From NCBI RefSeq assembly GCF_032452875.1, contig NC_083879.1:83771572-83835571 (forward strand): a DNA stretch of 64,000 nucleotides, given 5' to 3'. The stretch's first letter is position 1. Every line of letters starts with the position of its first letter. Under the pieces are notes generated by a model. It saw nothing but the letters and a program-made list of their open reading frames with translations, was not told the DNA's origin and ran no database searches. The position numbers and the translations under genes are program-made. Positions 11,188-23,600 of this stretch are shown here, piece by piece. The stretch is from Bos javanicus. Lineage: Eukaryota; Chordata; Mammalia; Artiodactyla; Bovidae.

Positions 11188-11476
11188 TTACATATGTCCC
11201 TGCAATAAAATGTATCTGTACCTAATAATGCTGATGATCTCCTACATTAATAGTCACACATGTATCAAATACTGACGTAGTAACAAAACAAAAATGAAGA
11301 TGTATCTTGCCTGAGGGAATTTAAAAATAAATGACATTGTCTCTGCTTATCTAGAGACCAATATCTCTGAGGGACCTTAACAGTAATTGATGGTCAAACA
11401 GTCTCTAGTGTGCCACCATCCATTGTCCTGCTCTTCACGTCCTGGGGTAGCCCAGCCATCTCCCTTCAGTGTCGGG

Positions 11477-11748
11477 CTGCTACTGCTAAGTCACTTCAGT
11501 TGTGTCCGACTCTGTGTGACCCCATAGATGGCAGCCCACTAGGTTCCTCTGTCCCTGGGATTCTCCAGGCAAGAACACTGGAGTGGGTTGCCATTTCCTT
11601 CTCCAGTGCATGAAAGTGAAAAGTGAAAGTGAAGTCGCTCAGTCATGCTTGACTCTTAGTGACCCCATGGACTGGAGCCTACCAGGCTCCTCCGTCCATG
11701 GGATTTTCCAGGCAAGAGTACTGGAGTGGGGAGCCATTGCCTTCTCTG
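11477..11748 (-). mobile_element. Bov-A2 SINE with target duplication
   Basis: Reverse Bov-A2 dimer, with two Bov-A cores separated by 'gtgcatgaaagtgaaaagtg', flanked by perfect 11-bp duplications tcagtgtcggg at 11466-11476 and 11749-11759. Confidence 0.95.
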
Positions 11749-11764
11749 TCAGTGTCGGGACTTG

Positions 11765-12202
11765 CTTCCAAAGAACAGAAGAGGACGAAGATGACAGCTG
11801 TCATTTTCATGATGACGTTGCATAAGACTGTAACGTCTGTCTTGCTGAGAAAATGTCCTCTTGCTGTCTTTCAAGAAGCAAGACGCCAGGCTGTGGACGA
11901 GCTGAGGGAGGGCCACCTGGCAAAGAACCAAAGGCAGCGTCCCGCCGATGAGCACTGAGTACCCCAGGCCCACAGTCTGCAAGGCACGAATCCCACCAAC
12001 CACAACGCGGCTTTGGAGTCTGACCTTTCCCTAGTAAAGCCTCAGTGGAGACCCCAGCTCTGGCTCACACACCCACTGCAGACTTGCTGAGGACACATCC
12101 AAACCACGTCAGACTCTGACCTGCAGGCACTGAGAGACAATGCCATGCATTGTTTTTAGTCTAAGTTTGTGGCATTTGTTACAGAGCAATGACTAATACA
12201 GT
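11765..12202 (+). mobile_element. Old LTR-like repeat (MLT1 type, name uncertain)
   Basis: The right end 'aagtttgtggcatttgttac' plus 'gcaatgactaatacag' matches the 3' terminus of MLT1-type MaLR LTRs. The body is heavily diverged, so the left limit is a guess. Bov-A2 sits just beside it. Confidence 0.42.
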
Positions 12203-12377
12203 GGAGATTCTCAACTTTGGGGCTTGGTTTTTGTTTGTTTGCAAACCAAAAATAAATAGACTTAAGCTGCTTCACTTTAAACTTCAAAAAGAAGTCAAAT
12301 ACAATATTATTTCAGTTTTGAAACTATCCATGAAAACTGGTAAGCACCCCATTGAATAAAATGCTTGGTAAATGACG

Positions 12378-12783
12378 CATGCGAGAGTTGGACCATAAAG
12401 AAGGCTGAGCACCACAAAATTGATGTTTTTGAATTGCAGTGATGGAGAAGATTCTTGGGAGTCCCTTGGACTGCAAGGAGATCAAAGTAGCCCAACCTAA
12501 AGAAAATCAACCCTGAATATTCATTGGAAGGACTGATGCTGAAGCTGAAACTCCAATACTTTGGCCACCTGATACAAAGAGCCAACTCATTGGAAAAGAC
12601 CCTGATGCTGGCAAAGACTGAGGGCAGGAGGAGTAGGGGGCGACAGAGGTTGAGATGGTTGGATGGCATCAATGCACATGAGTTTGAGCAAACTTAAGGA
12701 GATAGTGAAAGACAGGGAAGCCTGGTGTGCTGCAGCCCATGGGGTCACAAAGAGTTGGACATGACTTAGCAACTGAACAACGA
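12378..12783 (+). mobile_element. BovB LINE, older 3' fragment
   Basis: A 0.4-kb 3' fragment from the CESWT-type coding region to the tail. It has more substitutions and small deletions than other copies: the 'actgactcgatgga' segment near 12672 is shortened, and the tail reads gcaactgaacaacg rather than clean pentamers. It looks like an older insertion. Confidence 0.9.
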
Positions 12784-13183
12784 AAGCACTAAAACGCTGA
12801 CTGGTACTCTCCTTCATGACGACTGTTTGCCTCTTCCTTCTCTACCCAGCATTCAGACCCATGCTCCTGACCAGCCACTTGCTCCTGATTACACCAGGCC
12901 TAGTTCTCTCTCTTGATTTCTGGCTTTTAATTCTTCCCCAAATATTCCAGATAAATTGAATGTGAAAACTTGTACAAATGATGTTTAGAAAATTCCAAAG
13001 ACATGGCTAGTAGGTGCATGATACGAGAAGTGATGATTTTAATATGTGAGTGAAAATGTTACTACTTCCTCCTAAGAAAGAGTAAAAACTTGTGGCTAAG
13101 AGAGAATATCATAATAATCAACCACTTGAAAACGATTTAGGTCATAAATGCAGAATAAGTTCTTCAATTTCAAGTGGGCTAGC
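12784..13183. other. Unique intronic DNA
   Basis: No gene or repeat is recognised. Confidence 0.5.
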
Positions 13184-13190
13184 TCACTAT

Positions 13191-13239
13191 CAGTTCAGTC
13201 GCTCAGTCGTGTCTGACTCTTTGTGACCCCATGGACAGT
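13191..13239 (-). mobile_element. 49-bp BovB tip insertion
   Basis: Only the last 49 bp or so of BovB is present ('cagttcagtcgctcagtcgt' onward), reversed, between two copies of tcactat at 13184-13190 and 13240-13246. This is an extreme 5' truncation. The 7-bp duplication is short, but it sits exactly at both edges. Confidence 0.8.
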
Positions 13240-13246
13240 TCACTAT

Positions 13247-13827
13247 AACTTGTTAGTCTTAAAAAAAAATCGAAACATGAGGATTTCAACTGAATATTCC
13301 AGATAACGCAAAAATTTCGGCAGACACATTTTGACACTTTAATTATGTGAATGGTTGTACGAGCTTCCACTTGACTCTCCACAGATGGACGCACAGTGAG
13401 ACACACGGGTGACCTAGTGAAGGCAGGAGCAGCTCTTGGAGACGACTGTGCCCGTCCCTCCGTGGCACTGTCCCTGTGCAGCCTCCAACTGCATCTTTTC
13501 AGCTGTGCTGCACGCAACCTGCTCACAGGCAGCGTATCTTAACACCACATACATCAAAATTCCTCAGATGATGACCTGGCCACAAGAGTCAGTGCATGAA
13601 TACTGGTTACTAAATGAATCAAATGAACTGCCAGGAGAATATGTCACAAGAACAACTTCAACTTACCAGCACTGCTAACCAGAGAGGGGGAAAAAAATTC
13701 AATAATGCATATGGGACCACATAGGTTTCTTTTATTTCAGTGTTCATTAGCTTTACTCAGTGAAATCTCTCACTTAATGGAGAATCAGTCATTCAACAAA
13801 CTATTATCGAACACAGCCCCACGATCT
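13247..13827. other. Unique intronic DNA
   Basis: The open frames crossing 13203-13678 have no family resemblance. No repeat is recognised. Confidence 0.45.
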
Positions 13828-14350
13828 GTTGTTGAGTAACAAACCACCAGAATGTAGTATAAAACGGCAACTACCTCAGTACAGCTAGGATTCTCTGCCT
13901 CAGGAAATCAGACATCACACACAGGGCACCTTTTCCGTCCTCTGAAGTGTCTGGTGCTTTAGAGGATTTGAAGGGCTCGTGGTGACTTAAAAGCTGGGCG
14001 GAGGGCTCACCTGGAGGCTTCACTCACATGTGTGGCACCTGGCCCGGGACAACTCAAAGGCTGGGCTCAATCGAGACCATTCATGAGAAAGCCTACCCGT
14101 GGTCTTTCTATGTGGCTTGGGCTTCCTTACTGGATGGCGGTCTTGGGTTCACTGGCAGCCCAAAGCTTCAAGAATACGTGTCCTGGCGAACAAGGAAGAA
14201 ACTGCATAACCTTGAATCACCTACCTTGGAAGTCACGGAGCACTATTTCTGTGCTGGTCTTTTGAATGAAGCAGTCATAATAAGCATACCTGGATTCAGA
14301 GGGAGGGCACCCTCTCAGGTAGAGAAGCATCAAAGAATCTGCCTCAATGT
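13828..14350 (-). mobile_element. Old LTR-like or MER repeat (name uncertain)
   Basis: The left edge 'gttgttgagtaacaaaccac' and internal 'ctatgtggcttgggcttcct' with 'tggaagtcacggagcactat' appear in the order of a common ancient mammalian LTR-like repeat. The frames inside it are chance openings. Confidence 0.4.
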
Positions 14351-17035
14351 TTTATAACCATCACGAGCTCAGGTTTTCTTTATTTTCTTGTTTAAAAAAT
14401 GATTACACAAAAATAAGAATAAGTCATAATTCCTAGCTTAAAGGGTCGTCTCAAAATCTAACAGGAGAAACAAATGGGCAGGTACATATGTATGAAGTCA
14501 ATTGCATGGATTTATCATGTAAACCATCCACATGCTGCTAGAAACTGTCTTCAAGCTAATGTTTTTGGTTATTTTCAACTTTCTTTCTTTTCAATAATCT
14601 TTGAAAATCAAGGACTGGTTCTATACTATAGCAATGTAATAGAAAACAAATATAATTGTCAAGAGTTTTAAGTAAAAGTCTTATGCTCTTTGCTTACTTT
14701 TCTGCAAAATGGGGAGAGTTGTCTGACCTACTTCAGAGAATTAAACAAATTGGGTCTAGCAGCAACCCTGGGTGCTAATTGTGAAGCACGCACACACACG
14801 ATCGTAACAGGGAGGAAAACTGTCCTCCAACTTTGGGCATAGCTTTGCTGCCTGCCCATGAATCAAATCAAAATTTAAAAAGCAAAATTAATATTTACAA
14901 AGATAGAGAAATAGCTCTTCATCATTTTTTCCCTATACTTGGGTTGCTGACTGATTAACACTTTCTTCATCAGAGGGCCAAAGCAGTCACTATAGTTATA
15001 TTTATTTCTATATGAATAATACAAAAAGTCCCTGAATACCCATTAGGGAATCAGCTTCTTCCTTGTCATATTGCTAACACTCTAGCTCATTCCACACTGT
15101 GAAATGACACCGAAATGCTTGGAAAGTGGTTTTTTTAAGCCACAGTGCCAGTTTACCAAATTATAATAAATATAACTTACACAGACTGTAATACTGGCAT
15201 AATTAGCAAACATTTTCCTCCCCACACACCATTGATTCTTTTTTAAAACAGTATTGAATTATGAAAAAAATTAAACATATAGAGAATTTGAAAGACTAAT
15301 AACTAAACACCCATATAATCATAACATAGATTTGGCAAATGTTACCATAATTATTATACTTTTATATTTCCATCCAAACTACATCAAAGCAAGTCACAGA
15401 TGTCACAATGCTCTCCTTAAGTGGAAAGTGATATTTTAAGACATTTCTCTGTCGGTTACTTAAACTTTTGGAACTATCTGACCTATCTAGGTGATTTCTC
15501 AGATGATATAACCATTGTAAAGTTTATTTTTCCAGTCTCTCAAAATTCATAAACTAATCAGCAGAACTAAACAATGATATATTTTTTCTATATCAGAATT
15601 TTTTTTAATTGCTTTTCTGAAAAGGTTCAGGGATGAATAGTTATTTCTTTCTTTAAGTGGCCAGATTAAGGAAACACATCCCCACTGCAAGCTATGGAAT
15701 AATTACACTACTGTTTATTACTTTTGAAACCCATAATTACCCATAAAGAAGCATGTACAAATAAAATACTGTGTTTATATTTGCCATATAAAAAGCCCTC
15801 TTGTTCAGCAACAAAGATATCAAACACCATATTTTATAAAATTAGTATTTTGTAATTATTTGACTTAGGGCTGATTGTATTTTTAAGAGAGAAAAAGTTA
15901 ACTTATAAGCAAGTTAGAAGAAACAATTTCATGTTGAAATTGCAGCACTGTCCTGATTTCAAAGCTCTAAGCGAAATCTAATTTCCATTTACAGGTTGAA
16001 AGTGAGACCACTTGAAAAGAAATATTTGTTACCAAGTTGTGTTTTTTAGTAGCAGATTATGAACACAACAGTTTTAGCTTAAGAGATTTACATGCCTTTT
16101 AACCTTGTTCTCATTAGCAAGTACCTAGAAAAAGAAAATCAAATATTCTCCTGGATTTTCCCTCATATTCCTTGCTTCTTTACATTAGTAAGTACCCTGT
16201 TTATATATAAAGTTCTTACATTTTTTTCATGTCCATATATGAGTCACACATGATGAAGCATCTGATTATTTATTCTTTTTTTAACTGGGTGCGCTGTGGG
16301 ATATCTTTTATCTCAGTGCCTAAATTACTATTGCCATATAATAATAGTGCTCAAGTTATCTAAGAACAGTTACCACTAAAGATCTGTTTTTAAAAGGAAA
16401 TATTCATTCGTCTTTATACTATGTTTTTTTACTACAGAGCACCAAAAACTATGACAAAGTGCATTCCCAGAGGCGATGATTACAAATTAAGTTATTAAAA
16501 TGTTCTTTATGGAGCATCCTTTAATAGATCTGGATGGCAAAGAAGATTAAAATAACCACTGTGATCACTCTGAGAAAATGGGTGTGTTTTCTTCAGGCCT
16601 GACACTCTTTTGGCCCCTCTGATCCACCTGCTGAAATCCAAAGCAAGCACTGGCAGCCCTGAGCATGGCCCTTCACCATTAACTGGAGAAATCAGAGGAA
16701 CTGAGCTGAACAGCCTCCTGAGAAATTCTCTTTAATAATTTACTACATTAAATGCATCATATATTGTCACAGTAGAAAAAGAAGGAAAAAAAAAAAAAAA
16801 AACGGGAGAATAAGAATAGGCTCAGGGCCATACAAAACAGCCCAGAATGGAGACCACATTGTACAAATAAAAATAAATTCTGATCATCAGTCACACAGGA
16901 AGTGGGGACCTGACTGACCAGCATGTGTTGCCTCTGGTCTCTCTGCAGCACCTTCACCTGGTCATGTGCATGTCAAATGTCAGGCCACTAAGATAAACTA
17001 ATATATTTAGATGAAGGGAAAATGTTTTTTCCTAA
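14351..17035. other. AT-rich unique intronic DNA
   Basis: About 2.7 kb without a gene. A weak MIR-like piece is possible near 14694-14760 ('gcaaaatggggagagttgtc'). A poly-A run lies at 16787-16802. Confidence 0.45.
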
Positions 17036-17045
17036 ACAATATCTA

Positions 17046-17102
17046 CGTGTCTCCTGCATTGCAGGTGGATTCTTTACCTGCTGAGCTATCAGAGAAGCCC
17101 AG
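17046..17102 (-). mobile_element. 57-bp insertion: tRNA-like SINE head only
   Basis: Read on the minus strand this is just the Bov-tA tRNA-Glu-like head ('gggcttctctgatagctcag' then 'aatccacctgcaatgcagga'), with no Bov-A module and no BovB tail. Ten-bp duplications acaatatcta sit exactly at both edges (17036-17045 and 17103-17112), so it is a complete insertion and not a decayed SINE. Confidence 0.85.
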
Positions 17103-17273
17103 ACAATATCTATCATGAGTTAACTCTTCCATAGTTCATTTACAACAAAATCTAGTCTTGACTTGAAAAAAAAAAGTAAGTCGTTGAGTGCCTTTAGCTA
17201 TAATGTTTTCATTTTTATTAATATAAACAAGTGATAAAGAAATGCAAATTTGTACTGCTGAGTTTTTGCATTT

Positions 17274-17432
17274 CCCTTTCACTTTTCACTTTCATGCATT
17301 GGAGAAGGAAATGGCAACCCACTCCAGTGTTCTTGCCTGGAGAATCCCAGGGACGGGGGAGCCTGGTGGGCTGCTGTCTATGGGGTGGCACAGAATCGAA
17401 CACGACTGAAGCGACTTAGCAGCAGCAGCAGC
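17274..17432 (+). mobile_element. Bov-A2 SINE, 5'-truncated (one monomer)
   Basis: Sense copy of the 3' monomer of Bov-A2 with an AGC-repeat tail at 17417-17432. It is flanked by perfect duplications ttttgcattt at 17264-17273 and 17433-17442. Confidence 0.93.
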
Positions 17433-17526
17433 TTTTGCATTTAACTATTTAAAGTGGGTATTGTGGAAAAACTTGAACATCCATCCAATTAGAGTGCAAT
17501 GCTGGAGAAACTCTAATACAGAACCT

Positions 17527-17733
17527 AACTTGTAGCTCTGCTGGTAAAGAATTTGCCTGCAGTGAGGGAGACCGAGGTTTGATCCCTGGGTTGGGAAGAT
17601 CTCCTGGAGAAGGAAATGGCAACCCACTCGTCTTCTTGCCTGGAGAATCCCATGGACAGAGAAGCCTGGCGGGCTGCAGTCCATGGGGTCACAAGAGTCA
17701 GACACGACTTAGCTACTAAACCACCACCAACGG
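17527..17733 (+). mobile_element. Bov-tA SINE
   Basis: Sense Bov-tA with a slightly truncated head ('tgtagctctgctggtaaaga'), the Bov-A module, and a CCA-rich tail end near 17722-17731. No clear target duplication. Confidence 0.88.
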
Positions 17734-19121
17734 TCAGTGAACTTCGAGTTGGGCGCATTTGCCATGCTGCTGTCTGGACAGCACAACCAGGGCAAAGCCC
17801 AGCCTCTCTGTCCATGTTAAAACTGACTCTTTATCAGCATTTTAAAGGCTCTACCTTCATGAAATAACTGAAGATTATAAAAAATCAACCCTGCTGCCCT
17901 CAGAGAACCATTTTAGATTTTGTTACGAAAAGCTCAAGCGCTTAATGTATGAAACATAAGGTTACAGATCTGAGGCTTACAAACATTCAAGGGTCTTGTT
18001 AACTTTCTCCAGATCTTTAAGTTATTTGCAAATAAATTATTTCTCAAAGACTAAACAAACAAAAAGAGTTTGGTCACTCTTTTAATATGCTCGCTCTTAT
18101 CAAAAATTATTTAGATAAATAACTGCTTTGACTTCTTGTAGGTGAAGCAGCATATACTCGGTTGGCCTGTTCTATCCATAAAGTCATACGATCAAAAAAA
18201 TACAAGGACCTAAAGATTGAATCATTTATTTTAATAATTTTAAATAGCCAATTAATTGCACAGAGAAATCAAGTCCATGACTGAGCAGCTGATAACTATG
18301 CCAGCTGAAAATAATCTATATTCATCAAAGAAGCCAAACTATGCTGACAAGGATTTTGTTTCCTCAGACTTGAATTCCATCTCAGTGGAATTTTCAGACA
18401 TAGTAAATGAAAATGAACCTTTAGTTTAAAAAGTCTAAACTTCAATGATAAGGAAAGGGCTCATTTTTTTCATAAGTGACTTCTAAATTTTCAATACATA
18501 TTTAGAAAATCCATGGGGCAGATTGAACATATCTGAATCTAGTCCTAATTCGCCAGCCCTCTACAAAGCTAATCAGATGTAAGCCTCGCAGCTCCACTGA
18601 CAGCTGGGTCATCTGCACTTGCCTGCGGTCTTTTTCCCCACGTGATGACACCTGGATTTTGACATGACGCCACAGCCCCAGAAAGCGCAGGTGCCCATAA
18701 CTCCTTGCGTAGCAGCCCATAGGGACCTGTCTCATTTTCACTAAGAAGAAGGAGAAATTCTGTTTTTGTTTGTTTGTTTGTTTTTAATTATTTAAGATTC
18801 AGATTCACCTTTTTAAAAATACTTGCTTCTCTTCAGACAGACTCTCACTGCTTATCTAGGGTCACTGTGACTCCCAAGATTAAATACATCACCAGTGCCT
18901 TTTTAAATGCCTCTACGGAAAATAAGTCAAAAGTCTCTATCAGGGAGTTGACCTGCACCAGGACAGCTCTGGTCAGAAACTGATGACTGGATCAGAAGGG
19001 GACAAACTTGTCAATGGTTTCCATCAGCTCAGTGTCTAACAGTCGGGTGAGCTTTGCAGGGTGACGCCATCCTGTCTTCTCAGAGTAGCCTGGATGAACA
19101 AATGAGAGCTCCACCCATCCA
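17734..19121. other. Unique intronic DNA
   Basis: No gene or clear repeat. A TTTG tetramer run lies near 18764-18784. Confidence 0.45.
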
Positions 19122-19122
19122 C

Positions 19123-19158
<36 letters not shown>

Positions 19159-19176
19159 TACATACACACACACACT
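19122..19176. repeat. (TA)n(CA)n microsatellite
   Basis: About 13 alternating TA units run into CA/CATA units beside the tail of a CHR-type SINE. Such SINE-tail microsatellites are usually length-variable. Confidence 0.9.
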
Positions 19177-19283
19177 GCCCACACGGCTTGCAGGATCTCA
19201 GTTCCCCAACCAGGGATAGAGTCCAGGTCATTACAGTGAACGTCCGGAATCCTAACTACGAGGCCACCAGGAAACTCCCTCGC
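19177..19283 (-). mobile_element. CHR-type (tRNA-Glu) SINE
   Basis: The reversed phrases 'cttgcaggatctcagttccc', 'caaccagggatagagtccag' and 'ggccaccaggaaactccct' match the cetartiodactyl CHR SINE family. The TA/CA repeat at its left is its tail. Confidence 0.7.
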
Positions 19284-19597
19284 CAGCTACATTTTTTATT
19301 ATATACCTGTTCCTTCTCTCCTCAACATGGATATGTATGTATCCACATCTTGCAGGAACTGATGGAACAGCCATGTAAATCTAGGTGTTTCTGACTTTTA
19401 GGCCTCTGCTCTTCTCCTATACCCAGCTGCTGTAACAGAAACACTGGATGAAAGAAGTTATAATTTCTCTTATATGCCAAAGAACTTTATGTTCTATCCA
19501 CTCCTGCTGTCAGCCACCCACATTCTCCCCCTAGAAAATTAAAAAAAAAAAAAAAACTAGATGAGCAATGATTTGCGGCAGAGTGAACACATTATAA

Positions 19598-19720
19598 TAA
19601 AGTCAGAGGCCATGAGATTAAGAGCCAGATACTACTGGTTTGAGTTCTGTCTATGCCACACCTGTCTGTGACAATTCTGGCTCACTTCCTACGTTCTCTA
19701 AGCCTTAATTAACCCATTTG
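19598..19720 (+). repeat. MIR SINE (degenerate)
   Basis: The order 'gagattaagagccagatact', 'ggtttgagttctgtctatgc', 'ctaagccttaattaaccc' follows the 5' and central MIR consensus. Confidence 0.55.
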
Positions 19721-20594
19721 TTGAAGCAAGACCCCCGCTTCCACATGGCAATTTTTATCAAGTTAAAGAACCTTGCTGCGCCTTTTCTTTCTGAGGGTAA
19801 CCATGTACTGTTCCCAGAGCACAGCTCAGTCTTCCAGCCTACCCTGTTCAGTCTGGCGTATCTCGGTGCCCGCCACGTTGGCCTCGTCCACCAGCTGTAG
19901 TTCAAATGCTGAGGCAACCTTTAACTCTACTTCCTCTCCCCCCGCCAATTAATAAGAACACTAAGCATGGCAGAGTGTGTAAATGGAGGGGCAGAGAGGA
20001 AAATAACAGGGGCAACCGAAGCAGAACACGAAGACAAGTAGTAGAGGGTTCAGCAAAGGGCTCCAACTTTCAAAATGGAGCTTGGAGGCACAGGAGACTC
20101 TGCAGTGCCTGACGAACAACATAACAGAGAATTTCCCCCAAGATTGTTTTCACCCCAAGGTTTCCAGGAGATGGACGGTTATTACAATGGTTTCTCCATG
20201 TGTCCTCCCCCAAACGTTTGTACACGAAAGGGCTCAAGTCCCTTTGCAGTAATCTAAGAGGATCCACTGAGTCTAAAACCCAGCACATGTTAATTTTTAA
20301 TCTGAAATAACAAGGGGAAAAGTCAAGCTTTAGGAATGCAACATTTTCACCCTGAATTTTTGTTTTCAGCTGAATTTTTGTTTTCCGTTTCATTCTAAAG
20401 ACTCACCTTTAGTCACCTTCCCAAAGAAGCAGAAGGGATGTAGACATAGTAAAACCAGGTTTATCATGCAAAATACAAAGTCTGTTTATAAAACTCTTGT
20501 AATTGACTGTTGCTTACCAGAAAAGTTACATGAGATCTCAAGTGAAGCAATTTTACTGATTTCCCCACAGCTTTCTCCCCATGGGTTTTAATGA
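19721..20594. other. Unique intronic DNA
   Basis: No gene or repeat is recognised. Confidence 0.45.
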
Positions 20595-20815
20595 ACTGCT
20601 TCTACTTATTGGGCATCATCAAGCCCCAGGTTAGATACTTCAACATGCATGGGAGTCTCTTGATTTCTTCCCATAACTGTCTTATGAAAGAGGTGCTAGA
20701 ATCCCTATTTTAGGTTATTTGCATGATGTCATATAATTAATAAGAGATGAAACTGGGAGTTGAACCCAGTCTATCCTCAATACTTCTTGTAACTATCTTA
20801 CTATACTTCTCTATT
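20595..20815 (+). repeat. MIR SINE
   Basis: A central and 3' MIR-like stretch: 'ataactgtcttatgaaagag', 'aatccctattttaggttatt' and 'actgggagttgaacccagtc' in consensus order. Confidence 0.6.
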
Positions 20816-22214
20816 AGGTTTAAAGTTAATTTCTATTTTTAGAACTTTCTATCAAACATACTAAATATTTTTGAAGAAAACAGATAATGAGATAGCCATA
20901 TTTAATTCCACAGACTCTATACATATGTCACTGAACCCCAGGACAGCACATTTCTAAAGAAAATAATTCACAGTGACACATATAATTATTTATGATCTCA
21001 TATTTACAGCTAATAATTATTTTCTATTATTTGAAAATGAATATTCTACTTTATTTAAGCATTTTCAAGATAACAATTGTACTTATTATCTGAAATTCTG
21101 AAATTAAAGCATTGTTCCTCTTTAAAATATAAACAATAAAACAAAGGATCTTAGCTGCACAGCACAATGAACAAAGATAAAACCTCCCTCCTTCCCAAGA
21201 ATAAGCAATAAATTAGAGCCTGTCCTCTTTCCTTTGGGATCTGGGGCCTTTGCTAATTTTTTCTGAAAGTGATACTTTCAATATCATACTCCCATCTGGG
21301 TCCCAGATCAAAAGCTACAAATATTCTAATGCTTATTTCATCATAAAATATTTATTCCTTTAAACTCACATCTTCCCGCCTTTTCATTTCCTTTTTCTTT
21401 TCACCACCGAACTTAATGAAGAATCGTTCAAACTAGTCTTTATCTCCTCAACTCCAGCTCATTCCTTAATGCATCACAATTTGACATCTCTTTCATCATT
21501 CTATTGAAGCTAGTCTTGAAAGGTTCAACAAGACTTGATTGTCAAATGCAGTGACCTATTTCTAGGCTTCATCCTACATGTTCTTTCTGAAACATAAGAC
21601 ACCCTTGACTGACTCTACATCCTTCTTAAAACTCCTCCCTATATTGTTCAGATCTTCACATGCTAAGGGTGCTCTCCTTTCTGTCCCCCTCTGCCCCTCC
21701 CCGCCCACCCTCCCCCATTCTCTCTCTGTTCTCATCCTCCCGTTTTCACTCTCGTTCCCTGCTTCTTTTCGGTCTCTAGTTCTGGTCCCTTTTCTGCCCA
21801 GACCCTTTAACGTTGCTCTTCCTCAGAATTCATCCTTGACATTCTCTCCACGTAATCTGTTTCTGTTAAATCATCTACTCTCTGCCCACAGCTTCCTAGA
21901 TCAAACTACATCACATGTAGAGAGGAAATGCCGCACCAAAGGCCCTACTTATACGATACACTACCTACTGACATCTCCTGATGGCATCATCTCCAAGAAC
22001 GGACTCCTGTCGTTTCACCAATCTCAATCCCAATGCGTTCTTCCTCCTGTATTTGCTATTTCATTCCATGCATCCACATCCAGAGTATCACCTTTCCTAA
22101 AGTCTGAATCAAATCCTTCCCCTACATGGCAACTGGTAAATTAGAACCCAGAAAAGTCTCCTGAATCTTGCTTTCTTCTCCCCTTCTATAGCCACCATAG
22201 TCATTTAGAATATT
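20816..22214. other. Unique DNA with pyrimidine-rich tract
   Basis: A C/T-rich tract lies near 21673-21780. An open frame of 188 codons (21578-22144) crosses it but looks like a by-product of composition. Parts resemble a very old retroposon remnant, too decayed to name. Confidence 0.4.
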
Positions 22215-22305
22215 CTCTCCATCCTGGTAGCCACTAGCCACCTGGGGTTATTTAAATTTAGACTAACTGAAATGAAATATAATTTGAAATTTAGTTTCTG
22301 ACATC
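22215..22305 (+). mobile_element. Ancient hAT-type MITE fragment
   Basis: The phrase 'ggtagccactagccacctgg' followed by an A/T-rich 'tatttaaatttagac' core matches the element at 1925-2095. Only one end is preserved. Confidence 0.5.
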
Positions 22306-22534
22306 ACTTCACCCTCTTCCAACCTATCAACATATTGCTGCCAGGGCTAAGTTTTGAGGAAAACAAACCATCTCAAGTAAATCACTTGATTAGAATTCCT
22401 CTCTGATATTACATCACACAGAGGATGAGATTCAAGCCCTTAGCATGGGATACACGGTTCTTCACAACTGACAACTAATCTCTCTCCAGAGGCATTTCCT
22501 CCAGCTCTTGCCATATAGCTTACTCAATGTGTGA

Positions 22535-22645
22535 GTGGAAGTATGTCCCCCCAAATTTATACACTGAAGCCCTGACCCCTCAGTGTGATTGTATTCAGAA
22601 AGAGGGCATATAAAGGGCTAATAAAGTTTAGATAAATATTAAGAT
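22535..22645 (+). mobile_element. MLT1-like LTR fragment
   Basis: The phrases 'cactgaagccctgacccctc' and 'agtgtgattgtattcagaaa' fit the 5' third of MLT1-type LTRs. The rest is missing. Confidence 0.45.
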
Positions 22646-23112
22646 TTCTAACTATTGCAGATTTCAGGCAATATGTACACAATTCTCAACTCATAAACTC
22701 AACATCTTTTAAAACACTGTGGTAAAAATTGGATGTGGCTGTTGAAAAGTGTTAGACAACAAGTGACTGTATCTCACTGAACTTACGAACTCAGTGTAAG
22801 AACTACCACAGACTTCCAAAGTCTGCTTCCCTCCCTTCAAAACTGTATCTATATCTGTCCTCTGTGCCACTCGAAATGGAAATCTAAGTGTTCTGCTGGT
22901 AGTCAAACCATTTATTCATAGTCATAACTGGCCCCCCCAACAAGACTTTATGAACCTGGAATTCTTGGCCATTCATTCCAGCTGTCTAGGACTCCCAAAT
23001 TTCTGCCATCATAGCTTTCTATATCATCTATAAAACACTTTTAATGATAAATGAAAAATTAAAAAGTATTTGTGGATTTATATACTTATCTCTTCACTAT
23101 TCAAGATGAACT

Positions 23113-23393
23113 GTGGTGTTCATTGGAAGATCTGATGTTGAAGCTGAAACTCCAATACTCTGGCCACCTGATGCGAAGAGCTGACTCATTTGAAAAGACC
23201 CTGATGCAGGGAAAGATTGAGGGCAGGAGGAGAAGGGGATGACAGAGGATGAGATGGTTGGATGGCATCACTGACTCAATGGACATGAGTTTGGGTGGGC
23301 TCTGGGAGTTGGTGTTGGACAGGGAGGCCTGGTGTGCTGCAGCTCATGGTGTCGCAAAGAGTCGGACACAACTGAGAGACTGAACTGAACTGA
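23113..23393 (+). mobile_element. BovB LINE, 3' fragment
   Basis: About 280 bp of the BovB 3' end in sense, from 'tgttcattggaagatctgat' to the tail 'actgaactgaactga'. This is the last ruminant retroposon before the exon 1 region. Confidence 0.93.
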
Positions 23394-23464
23394 TTCAGTA
23401 TGACTGTGATGATCATAATGAAGGGAGAAAAGAAAACACAATAAGGTGAGGAAGTGAGCTTGAT

Positions 23465-23600
23465 CTTTAACACTACCAGCTGTTTGAGCTCGGGAGAGTT
23501 AACTTTATGTCCTCACTTTATGCATCTGTAAAATATGTGGTAGAACTTATAAAGATGGCATGATTAAATGAATTAGACTAGTTCCTGACTTCTAATCAAC
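23465..23600 (+). repeat. MIR SINE
   Basis: The order 'accagctgtttgagctcggg', 'atgcatctgtaaaatatgtg', 'gcatgattaaatgaattaga' follows the 3' half of the MIR consensus. Confidence 0.6.

Noticed and set aside
17046..17102. A tRNA gene (and likewise the heads of Bov-tA copies)
   Set aside because: The head is tRNA-Glu-like but carries SINE-specific changes and lacks a complete acceptor stem. Target duplications show it is retroposed.
21578..22144. 188-codon open frame as a novel gene
   Set aside because: It crosses a pyrimidine-rich tract, is Leu/Ser/Pro-rich by composition, has no domain, and lies in an intron with no splice context.
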